DNA from: Wyeomyia smithii
Taxonomy: Eukaryota > Arthropoda > Insecta > Diptera > Culicidae
NCBI RefSeq assembly: GCF_029784165.1
Contig: NC_073695.1
Span: forward strand, 198,970,857 to 199,034,856
Direction: 5' to 3'
DNA: 64,000 bases
The first letter of the stretch is position 1. Each line of letters starts with the position of its first letter. Below, in pieces: positions 45,126-56,096 of the stretch. The notes below the pieces were generated by a model that made no database searches, had not been told where the DNA came from, and saw only the letters and a list, made by a program, of their open reading frames with translations. The position numbers were made by a program, and so were the translations under genes.

Positions 45126-47227
45126 ATGGAAACCAATAAAAGAAAAACTCTGGATAAAAGTAAGTGTATGTCTTACGATACCAAGTATTAAGTTTGTAGA
45201 AATGTTGTCTTGAAGTTCCAGATAGAATTTGTCAATACGGAACAGAGTGTTACCGAAAAAATCCACATCACTTCAAAGAATATTCTCATCCGCATTGTGA
45301 GTATAATAGACTTTAGTAACATGCCTGAATCAACGTTTTCGATGTTACAGTAGAGAAAATATTGTGTGAAGCCGAAGCTGAGAGTCATTATAGAATTTCT
45401 GAGGAACTAGCTATGAGCCGAGAGGTTGTTTCAGAGCAACTAAGAATTCTTACACAAGTGTACCCGGAGCTGTTCAATAAAAACCGCCCTCCTGCAAAGC
45501 ACTTGAAAAACGACGAGGAACCAAAAACACCGTCTTCACAGTCTTCTTCCAAAACCGACATCAATGCTGTCAAAACCGTCGAAACGAATTCCGCGGTAGC
45601 CGATTTGTTTGCTGAACGCCGCGAAAAAATGGCTAAAAAGTTCGAAGAAAAGAAAAATGTCGAAACGCCTCCGGCTAGCAGCTCCCAAGTAATACACCAG
45701 GCCCAAACAAACACCACTGGAGTTTCGTTAAAAAAGGTTATACCACGTAATATCCACGATTATTATCCAGTCGTGCTGCCCCGTGGGCAGATGGCCAAAA
45801 AGTTAGAAAACGCTGCTCCATACAATTTTTTCCTAACAACTATCACGGATGCGCCAATAACCCACAAAGAATCGTTATCAATAACATTTCAAGAACTACT
45901 AGACAGCAGTTTAGGTGAGCTTGAATCGTCCGTTCAAATGAATTTCATGGTCGATATTGGTTGGCTTTTGGGTCACTACTTCTTTGCTGGTTGTGAAGAT
46001 CGGCCTTTGCTCATACTGTATGGTGATGAAACACCAGAGCTTAAAGTCGTGTCTTCAAAAAAGCCAAATGTGACAGCTATTAAGGTGCACATTGCTACAC
46101 CATTCGGGGTACACCATACTAAGATGGGCTTGTATGCTTATACGGACGGATCAATGAGAGTTGTTGTTTCGACAGCTAATTTGTATGAAGATGATTGGCA
46201 TAATCGCACGCAAGGTTTATGGATTAGCCCCAAATTGCCACCTGTTCCGGAAGAGTCTGATACAGGCTTTGGGGAGAGCCGGACTGGTTTCCGAGGGAGT
46301 TTGATTACCTATTTAAACTCTTACAAAATTGGTCAACTGCAGCCATGGGTTGCCAAAATACAAAAAATAGACTTTCGAGCAGTTAAGTACGTTGAGGAAG
46401 ATACTAGTACTAGTGGAACAAACAAGTATGTTATTTTTTTTTTGCAGCGTATTTCTGGTAGCATCTGTTCCTGGTGGTCATCTCAACACTGCCAAGGGTC
46501 CACTTTGGGGACATCCGCGACTAGGGTATCTACTCGGGCAGCACTCAGCTCCAATCGATGATACATGCCCACTGGTTGCACAAAGCTCTAGTATTGGTAG
46601 TTTAGGACCGAATCCTCAGTCTTGGGTTTTATCGGAAGTGATGGCCAGCTTCCGAAAGGATTCAGCTCCAATCGGTTTGCGACGAGTTCCAGTCTTCAAA
46701 ATGATATTTCCTAGTTTTTCCAATGTTCGAAATAGTCACGATCATCTGCTTGGTGGTGGATGCCTGCCGTACATGAAGGCTACCCATGATAAACAGCCTT
46801 GGCTTAAGGAATACCTCCATCAGTGGAAGAGTGATTCGCGAAATCGGTCGAAAGCAGTGCCTCATATTAAAACATACTGCCGCTGGTCTCATAGGGGAAT
46901 TTACTGGTTTTTGCTTACCTCTGCTAATCTATCCAAGGCAGCATGGGGTGTTTATAATAAGTCGGCAAAATTTGAGGCGCCCTTAAGGATTAATAGCTAC
47001 GAGGCGGGTGTTCTCTTTCTACCAAAATTTGTGGTAGGTTTGAAGGCAAATTTGGTCGCAAGGTTTTGTATAATTAGTAATTTTTGTTACAGATCGAGGA
47101 AAACTATTTTCCAATGGAATCTAAGATTGAGCAACAACACCCTCTGTTTCCGATGCCTTACGACGTTCCAATAATACCATACGCACCAGAGGATACGCCA
47201 TTTTTTATGGATTATTTAAAACAATGA
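45126..47227 (+). CDS. Tdp1: Tyrosyl-DNA phosphodiesterase 1 with N-terminal PBZ zinc finger
   Basis: Five exons: 45126-45159, 45222-45296, 45351-46386, 46448-47033, 47093-47227; introns of 54-62 bp, 621 aa (human TDP1 608). It hydrolyses the bond between tyrosine of stalled topoisomerase I and a DNA 3' end. Both HKD motifs are intact: H292/K294 ('HHTKMGLYAYTDGSMRVVV') and H521/K523 ('PHIKTYCRW', followed by 'SANLSKAAWG'). Exon 2 encodes a PAR-binding zinc finger, C15-x5-C21-x6-H28-x5-H34, with the signature 'GTECYRKNPHHFKEYSHPH'. The third intron's donor is at 46387 (GTACGT), which gives 'DFRAVNVFLVASVPGGH' as in the family; a closer GT would leave a 22-bp intron and a 13-residue insertion. 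AATAAA at 47342-47347. Confidence 0.9.
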
Positions 47228-49332
47228 GGGAGGGAAGCACAGTTTGCATAATTTTATTCATACGAAATCCATTGCTGTATTTGTTTTGTAAAATATAATT
47301 ATTTCTTTCAAATTGTGAAAAACTGCTGCATTCAGGATAATAATAAAAGAGTTCTATGCGTAATACGCTTATTTGTGTACGCGTATATGGTTTGTCCTTT
47401 GTGTGTATGTGCTTGCAAAAAAAAACAATTTTTTGTAGCCTAACTATCGGCTACACATGACAACATTTTATAACCCATCCATCGGCTACACATGGACATG
47501 AACCTGACACATCAACCCTTTTGGGTAATCAAATTTTGTCAAATAGAGGCAGTGACAGTGATCGTTACGCCAGATTCCCTGGGTGTAAATATGTTCGTAT
47601 GAATGAAGGAAGTTGTGAAATTTTGATTCTGATCGCTGCAAGGATGTGAAACAATATGAAACAACATGAAACAGCTGTTGATTGCCACTTAAACAAGGTT
47701 TATTGCATATGTTGAACAGCAAAATGGTATTGGCCTTGGCTGTATAAATCAGTATGTGCACTATCTATGCAATTCTCCTCGTTTGCTACGGAAAGGACTA
47801 CAGGACATGCGCTGTTTTGGTCGTATTTTCTTTATTTGCACATCTACTGTCATTCAGCATGTTGAAATGTTTTCATCGTGAGTCGCCGAAAAAGTTTTAA
47901 TTTCAATCAAATGAAAATGTTTAACTGATGAAGAGCTGGTTAGTAGTTTGTTGTCATTATTCGTTTTGTGAACAAATCGTTGGTGATGTGGATTGAAATA
48001 TTACATATTCAACATATACAGTACATAACAAACGAGTTTAAAATGGGTGTTGAAAATTTCACAGTAGGTAAGGCAATTGGCAAACACGCGAGCTGTCTAT
48101 TCTAATATTAACCCCTGTTCCGAACATAATAAAATATGTTAACTTCATTTGGAATGAAAGGGATTTATCTTTCGGAAAATTTAAGAGAGAAACATTGGAT
48201 TCAACATGTAAAAAAATGGAAAAAATCTAGGCTTTTATCTTTGATTTACCGAATGTGCGTTCTTCTATATATTAAGCAATCTCTTTTGAAATGAATAGCA
48301 TCTAAAATTTTAGGGAAATTGAAAAAAAAAACGAAAAACATAAGATACATAGGATACATAAGATACATATCTTTGTTCTCGATCTCTGAGCGCTCTTAAC
48401 GTTAACGTCCTGAACCCAACACTGTTCAGTGAACGTTCAGTGCAGTTTAAACTTAATGGTTACGCCTTTCATTTAAAAATTTTGTTTGCCAATAGTTCTC
48501 AGGATATTCTTTATATATTTTAATTGCTTATGGTATAACGTCTCGATTACACTGGTTGAAAAAAAAAAACAAAAGAAACGTCTTGGAACATAATAAAGCT
48601 TCAAAACTAAAATCAAATCATCATAATTGTTGTTTTACGCAACTAAACAAGGTATTATTTAATTGCGATCTTGTACTTTGATAAAAACTGTTAGCACCTA
48701 GGCTTTGCTAAGGCCCAACTCTACAAAGATATCTCCTTTAATATATTGCTAACACCAAGTGTTTTTTGGTTGAAAAATATATAACCTAACTTAATGTTTT
48801 CTCGTAGTTCAAACGTTTTTACAGGCTTTACTTACGCCATTCGTTGAATACTTGTATCTTTAAAAAAAATGCGGAGTGCGTATGACTGTATTATCAAGAG
48901 AAAAAAAACCCTATTGAATCGATTAAAATCATGTAATTTAAGAAAATCCATAGCAAGAACAGTCACGTTAAAGCACTAAATCTTGTACGCATTGGCAGAA
49001 ACTTTAACTTATAGATGAATTGATTGGCAATATTCAATGTCTGTGAGGTACTCCGATAACCGACAGCGGTTGGCACGGAATGCAATAAAATGACGATCAT
49101 AATTTACCATCTAGCACGCGATTAGTATTCACTGCAGCAACTGCTTTGGCCACAAGCAGTAATAGGTACCTGTCTGTCCAATGATACTCAACTACTTGCT
49201 GCTACTATTAGGATGTTCGCACACTGAAACGATAACCGTAGGAAATGATGTGTTCAATTCCTTCTCTATTCCACAGTTGCGCATTGAGTGCCGATCGCTG
49301 TGCGTCGCGTGTCTTGGGTTTAGGAGCCCACC
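47228..49332. other. Spacer and presumed 5' region of the CNG channel gene
   Basis: AT-rich with poly-A/T runs. No element ends, genes or structural RNAs were recognised. 'Ataagatacataggatacataagatacat' near 48340-48368 is a short tandem repeat of an 8-10 base unit. Confidence 0.4.
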
Positions 49333-52300
49333 ATGTCCTTGGCGAGGTTAACGAGTGCATGGGAGGACAACAAGTCTCGCTCGGAGACTGTGTTATATCC
49401 GGAAAAATATTCGGTGTCGTCGGCTAATGGCCGCTTTTCCCACTCACGTGGGGGTATATCACGTAACAGCAGTCGTGATGATAACAAACTGCACAAAAGT
49501 TTGGAAGAGATTTCCAAAGACATTAAAGAACTAGAAGATTTCATAACAGTTACTGAGGAAATTCTAAAACGAGAACGCGAGTACGATGAACAACTATACC
49601 GAAGAGAACGCCAGCGGAAGGCGTTCGAAAAAACTATGCACCAAATTAGGAGTAAATGCAGTCCAACGAAAATTTGCTTCGGTCGAGCCGATGACTCGGG
49701 AGTTAAATCACCAACTTTTAAAGTAAATATCACGCACAAAAGACGTATCAAATCGTTTAGTCCAAAAAGTTACAAATCCAAACTGTACTTCCGGAATGGC
49801 AAGATTGGATGTCTCGACGCGGAAGCAACTGCATCCAATTTGAGGAGTACCCACGAGTTAGTGAAAAGAATTATCAACGACGAAAACAACATGTTAGTAA
49901 AATTGGAGCATCAGCATTACACAACCGATATCCGAGAGGAATCGCCTGTTTCGGTGGGAACCCCGTTGGAGAGCTTGCAAATGTGTGTCACAGAATCCGT
50001 TGGCTCGTTGTGCGATGAATCCTACAAGGTTCTAGATGACAAGCCAGCCGACGAGGTATCACAATCAAAAATGGAACAAAACTTTTGCAGTGAAAGAACG
50101 ATTGAAGATGAAGGCACCATAATGTGAGTATATCGTGTTCTATTAAAAAGCATTTGATTTCATTCCAACGTTTCCCTGTTTCAGAAGTCCTCCAGCAAGT
50201 GCCAACGATTTTGTAACAGGCCGATTACGACATCTCGCTAACAGATTTTCCGAAAGAACTAAACGAATGCGTAGTAAATTGGAAATTCCGCCCACACCAT
50301 CAAGCAGTGTCAGTGCCCCTTCCATAGCCCCATCCACTCAAAGACACAACGTAGAATGTTTGTACCATAAACTTGAGTGAAGACATGTGATGAAAATTAT
50401 TATGTTTTAATTTTAGTACGTGCTATTCAAAATTCGGCGCTCACCCTGCAATCGGCTACCGGAGCCGAAACTTGTCATCACGACTACTTTTGCCCTATAT
50501 TTTGTACTGGTGCAAAAACAAACACTGTTTTGGACCCACAGGGAAAGTTTTACATCTCATGGCTATTTATCGTCTCGCTGTCATTCCTCTATAACGCATG
50601 GGTCATCCCATTGCGGTCTTCATTCCCGTACCAAACTCCGGAGAATACGAAATACTGGATCGCCCTTGATATCTGTGCAGATGTTATTTATCTGATTGAT
50701 ATTCTGTTTGTGAAGCATAGAATAATGTATCTGTTTGAAGGATTTTGGGTCAAGGACACCAACCTTACCCGAAAGAACTACATGAGAAAACTACAGTTTA
50801 AAGTGAGTATTGCACACCTGTCAGACTTAATGAAATTCTCATGTCGCATAAATGATTACAGATGGACTTAGTCGCTCTCATGCCGTTGGATTTGCTGTAC
50901 CTTAAGTTCGGCACGGAACACGTGGTACTCCGATCGCCGCGTTTGCTGAAGATACAAAGCTTCTGGGAGTTTTTCAAACTGATTGATCGTGTGATTTCGT
51001 CGCCGCATATGGTCAGTAGCAAACGGCAGCAGCAGGTTCCGGTTAGCGCTATCATTAATCTTTTGCTCTGCTGATTTGCATTCTAGATTCGTGTCGTCAA
51101 GACGCTCACCTATATGCTGTACATGATTCACCTGACGGCCTGTTCATATTATGCGTATAGCGCCTATCAAGGTGAGCATGTAGAATTAAGTTATTGATGA
51201 TTTTGTTGTGTGAAAAGGCAAATTATCATGATTTACCTAAAAATTACAGTTTTGGTTTGGTTTTTAGTTAGAAATATTGATTTTAATTTTTTTAAATAGA
51301 GATTTCAAAACAAATTTATAATTGAGGTAACAGGCTCAATCACAATGAATCCTTTTTAAAACATTTTTACTATTTTTCAATTGCCAGAGTCCTTTATGAA
51401 CAACAGGCGCATTCGGTTCTAAATGTTATTACAAATTTTTCGATTCCATCGAATACATGGATAGGCTTTTTATGTACGGTAAAAATGAAGCTACATCACC
51501 GGAGGCTTCAGAAATTAACAGTAGAATAGAAGTACTTTGAATTTAAGCGACTATCCAATTGACATTTTTTCCATTTCTTCTCAAATTTTATACAACTTTT
51601 GACGTGGGACTACGTCTTTGTTTACTATACTGGGATGCATTCTCTAAAATTGGAAATGTAACTGGCAAATGTTGCGTCAGATTTCAAACGGTTATAACAG
51701 CATAACTACATGATGGATAACAATAACCAATATGTTGTTGGATAGATAAAATGTGTAACAATTTTATAACACGCTAGTTATCATTATTATTTTACTGCTC
51801 AAAGGTGAAAATTGATAAAAAGTTACAGGGAAACTTACGCGAACAATGAACCAATTACATGCGAGCATTCCTAGCACAGACGACGTGAATGGACACCATC
51901 CGTTCCCGTGTTATTCTCTGTATCGATATCGATATAAAAATTGACAGAGTCTCCCCGTCCCAATAGGTCAATTTATTTTTGCTTCTATGAGCTTAGACTA
52001 AAATGATGTCTTGAAGCTAAAAGTTTTTCGAAAAGTTTGAAATAATCCCGATTCTTGAACAATTTTTAAACCTGCTTTCAAAACCTAATAAAAACTGATG
52101 TCTTGAAAGAAAACATGCTGGTAAAAGCAACAGTGGAGTAAAGAACCGCAGGTCTCTCGTCGTCTATGATTGCAGCGGTACTCTTCTATTCGTACATCTC
52201 AGCGGTACACTTCTATTCGTACTACAACGGTACTATTCGAACTGCAGCGGTACTATTCGTATTGCAGTGGTACACTTTTGTTCGTACATTTCTATTCGTG

Positions 52301-55300
52301 TGCAATCGAGGAAAAACTGCAATGCTGCTGTTGATGGTGATTGAAAGTTTATCTCATAAATATGATTACCATTTAATATTCAACAAGAATTGTAATCTTT
52401 TGCAACGGATATTTATTCAATTTTATCTTCGATATTCACTAAATAATCGTGACCGGATAGTATCGAGAGAGTAAATTCCACATATACACATTTATAGAAG
52501 AGTAAGAGCCTGCGAATGCTTGTAAATTTTTGGTTTATTTACTAAGATTCATTAGAATCTCTTTTTACATTTCAAAATTGTTAGATGATATATTATTACT
52601 CAAAGCTTTACCATAATAAACGTATGTATATTACCGGTCTTCGTAATACAGCGAATTTAGTTGTAGGTAAATGAAAAAATTGGCAAGCAAAAAACAAAAA
52701 TGGAATTGTTGATTGTTACGGTTTTTTGCTGTAACTTGTTAATAATTTTGTTAGACATATCTAGGGACGTTGCGATGCCACCGATACTAAAGCCTGTAGT
52801 ACACTCTTTGTCTAATGGTCAAATATTTGACCTTCTGACATAATGGTCAAATTTATTTGACATCATGGTTGTTGTTTGCCCGTGTTTGCCCCATGTTAAA
52901 ATTGGAGAGTGACAAATAATTATCTTTGACCAAATTTTTATCTGTCAAAAAGTGACAAATATTTGACGCTCGGTCAAAGAGTGTACTACAGGCTTAATAC
53001 AGAATCGATCCTTCTACTTCCGATACTCGGATATTTGGTATCGATGTTTTACCAGCGATACTTAATCAATATCGATACACACCTCTCAGTATCGAAAAGA
53101 CTCAAAGAAGAACGAACGAAGCAGAAAACTTGCTGTTTTCTGTGCCATTTTGATGCTTCGTATGCATGCATACCATCTCCTCTGCAATGCAAATTTAACA
53201 GAAATTTCTGTAGATTAACCTACGGGAACGATTCTTTTCTACGGTCATGCAGATCCGAAGGTAAAATCTACAGAGCCAGCGGCTCTTTTCGAAAACGGGA
53301 TCAATTATTAAGGAAAAGCGTAATCGACTTTTGACTAAGTTTCTGCAGAAGCTGGTGTTTCTAGATTCAGTAAATTTATAGACCATTTTACGAACTGACA
53401 GGGATACCAAATGTGCAGATTTGTCTGCAAAACGCAGATTTTTGGAGTCCGTGTGCAGATATTCATTGATTTGCAGTTTTTCCACGGTTTCTGATTTTTG
53501 TCAGAGTCAACAACGATACATTTAGGTATGGATACGTTAGCCTCGATACTTCGATACTATCGGAATATCAGTACTTGCTCTCGATACAGGTATCGATCCT
53601 AAGTATCGATGTTTAATGGTATCGCAACGTCCCTAGACATATCTTCTTATGTTTGCCAATTAATGAACCTTTGTAAGGGCTTCTATATTATTTTGAAAAT
53701 AAGAACCATATTATAGATTTGATTAAATCAGGGTTAAATAAGACAAAACCATTTATTATAATAACGTAAGTATTATTGGATTTGGTTTTAGAGGATATAG
53801 AGTTAATTCTGACTTTGACGCATTACGAGAAATTCTTGGTGCTTTTTCAACAAGAATGATATGCTTGTGCCTTGTCAAATACATGTTGTTTGCACAAAAA
53901 AATACTACAGGCTGTTACTAATATCGCCAAATATATACGATATTCTTTCGAGTGTTGTTAAATATATTTAAAAAAATTGATTTACAGGGAAGGCTGAAAA
54001 TAAAAATACGTACAGTCGCTGAGCAAACACCTTGATTCTGTCTGCAGGCTCTGTATTTTTTGTAACAAAAAATCCACTAATTACAGTGTTTAGTCCCACG
54101 TCACCATTTCATACAACCTTGTAGTATTTAATGAACAATGAACCTTAAGTTATTCAATTCACTTCTCATTTAACACTGTTATTTAAAACTTGTGCTAGAT
54201 TTGTGGCAAGGTCGCTCTATAGTGTATTCTTTTTTGTTCCCACTTACGTGGAATTATGTCTCAAAGAGAAAATAAGAGCTAACACGTTAAAATCATGCTA
54301 AAAATATGATTAAGGAAGGAAAGTTGAAAATTTATTGACTACATCTAGAACAGTTAAATGTTCAAATGTGTTCCACAGTGACTTTGTGCTTATATATTTC
54401 GTATAAAAAAATGCTATAATGTATCTCGCGATCTAAATAAAAGAGCATTTTAACGTTCGAATTAATTAGATTGCACATTAAAGCCATTTTATTTTATTCA
54501 CGTTGTGCTGTTTCAATGACAAATGAAATGTAATACATAACTGCGAAGCCATATTTTTATTCAATAATGAAAGAATAATTTTATGTGATAGAAAAAGAAA
54601 CAAAAAAATGTTGCAGCAATATTACCCTTGTTGTGGTTAACGACTTTCGTATGAAAACATCGATTTGAATGAATTGAAAAATGCTATTCCCGTTATCGAA
54701 TAAGCTAAATAAAAGAGCGTTCAATCATTCTAATTGATTCAAACGAAGACAGGAATGCACATTGACAATACCTACGTACTAATTCGATACGACCGTAAAG
54801 AAAAACATCAAAATTAGTAAATACCCTCTACTCGAAACTATTTCAGGTCTTGGCTCCAACCGTTGGGTGTTCAACAACAAAGGTCACGCCTATGTTCGCT
54901 GTTTCGCGTTCGCAACCAAAACCGCCACATCAATCGGTAAGAACCCGAAGCCGGAGAAGGAGGGTGAACTGTTGTTTATGACGGCCGCCTGGTTGATGGG
55001 AGTGTTCGTATTTGCGCTGCTGATTGGCCAAATCCGAGACATAATAGCGACCGCCACACGATCGAAATCCGAGTACAAACAATTGGTCGACGAAACGTTG
55101 GAGTACATGCGGCAGTTGAGCCTGCCGACAGATCTTCAGCGACGAGTTAAGATGTGGTTTACCTTTACCTGGGAACAGCAGCGAAGCTTGGATGAAACAC
55201 ACATTATGGATGCGTTGCCTGCTAATCTGAAGACCGATATTGCTATTTCCGTTCATATTCAAACTCTGTCCAAAGTGCAACTATTTGCCGATTGTGAAGA

Positions 55301-56096
55301 AGCGTTGCTTCGAGAGCTGGTGCTAAAATTAAGATCTGTTACGTTTCTTCCCGGCGATTACGTTTGTCGTAAAGGCGAAGTTGGCAAAGAAATGTACATC
55401 GTCAAAACTGGTCAAGTTCTGGTTATGGGAGGCCCCAGAAATGATATTGTTCTTGCTACTCTTTATGAAGGTTCTGTATTCGGAGAAATCAGTTTGTTGG
55501 CTATCAACGGTGCTGAAGGAAATAGACGGACTGCTGATGTACGATCCAAAGGTTTCTCGAATTTGTTTGTTTTATCAAAATCCGATCTGAATGAAGCGAT
55601 CGTCTACTATCCGAATGCACAAGCAATTCTCAAGAAACGAGCTAAGAGTTTGATGCGCAAGAATGCTGCTCGAGAAAAAGCGGAATCACAGCAGAGTATC
55701 GACACCACAGATGCCGATACAGACGTAGTTATCAGTAATCCGAATCATAACCTATCACCAAAATTACTGAAAACAGTCATCCAGGCATTACCAAGTGAAT
55801 CACCTGCCGTACAGCTTCTCACCCAAGGATTTAAAGGCGATCACGTGAAGGTGGAAATAATTGACAAATCGCACCAAAAGGAAGATACCGTATCTAATCG
55901 TAGTCTGGAAGTACATACTACACAGGTGCAAATTGAAAACGAAAAAAATGTTGAATTTCCGTGTGATTTAGTTTACAGTATTAAACAGGAGCTGATGGAT
56001 AATAACAGTTACATTAATCTAACCGATACGGAAAAATACAAACTGCTGAACGAGCTATCCAAAGAGCTTAATGAACATGAAAAATCACCAGTGTAA
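49333..56096 (+). CDS. Cyclic nucleotide-gated cation channel, beta-type subunit
   Basis: Six exons: 49333-50123, 50185-50357, 50417-50802, 50862-51011, 51087-51171, 54847-56096; all phases close to 944 aa. The start has a strong context (CCACCATG). The long cytoplasmic N-terminus includes a coiled coil at ~50-105. S1-S5 lie in exons 3-5 ('LFIVSLSFLYNAWVIPLR', 'MDLVALMPLDLLYLKFG', 'TLTYMLYMIHLTACSYYAY'). The pore is 'TKTATSIGKNPKP' (S557-G559), a beta-type filter lacking the acidic residue of alpha subunits. S6 and the C-linker are followed by a cyclic-nucleotide-binding domain at ~665-785 with 'FGEISL' and 'RRTADV'. Exon 2's donor is GTTTGT, chosen because it alone keeps frame with exon 3. 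Intron 5 is 3675 bp and full of transposons. Sequence resembles vertebrate CNGB3/CNGB1; which insect paralog (CngB or Cngl) is undecided. AATAAA at 56212-56217. Confidence 0.88.
51940..52135 (-). repeat. Diverged inverted copy of part of the 2.36-kb unit
   Basis: Read on the minus strand, '...agcatgttttctttcaagacatcagtttt...' through 'gacctattgggacggggaga' matches 12975-13165 (and 15335-15525) with clear divergence. This shows that the left part of the tandem unit is itself a dispersed repeat, here in intron 5 of the CNG channel gene. Confidence 0.7.
52166..52300. repeat. Short minisatellite 'gcggtactattcgta'
   Basis: The words 'gcggtac(t/a)cttctattcgtac' and 'gcggtactattcgtattgca' are repeated about five times with 18-27 base spacing. 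It creates an open frame by chance. Confidence 0.7.
52762..53635. mobile_element. hAT-like element with TAGGGACGTTGCGAT ends (874 bp)
   Basis: Inverted ends 'tagggacgttgcgatgcca' / 'tggtatcgcaacgtcccta' with the exact 8-bp duplication GACATATC (52754-52761, 53636-53643). It is rich in 'gtatcgat' words near both ends, like the element 37338-39372. It contains a Harbinger-like MITE (52791-52994) and a CAGGGATACC fragment (53398-53480). Located in the CNG channel intron. Confidence 0.88.
52791..52994 (+). mobile_element. PIF/Harbinger-like MITE, copy 3
   Basis: 204 bp, 'agcctgtagtacactctttg...ctacaggct', TAA on both sides (52788-52790, 52995-52997). This is the best-preserved of three copies and is inserted near the left end of the hAT-like element 52762-53635. 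Confidence 0.88.

Noticed and set aside
45160..45199. 40-bp first intron of Tdp1
   Set aside because: Using the AG at 45198-45199 would give an unusually short intron and a longer leader. The AG at 45220-45221 gives a typical 62-bp intron and leads straight into the zinc finger.
46426..46447. 22-bp intron in Tdp1
   Set aside because: Too short to be spliced and would insert 13 non-family residues. The GTACGT donor at 46387 gives 61 bp and the expected protein sequence.
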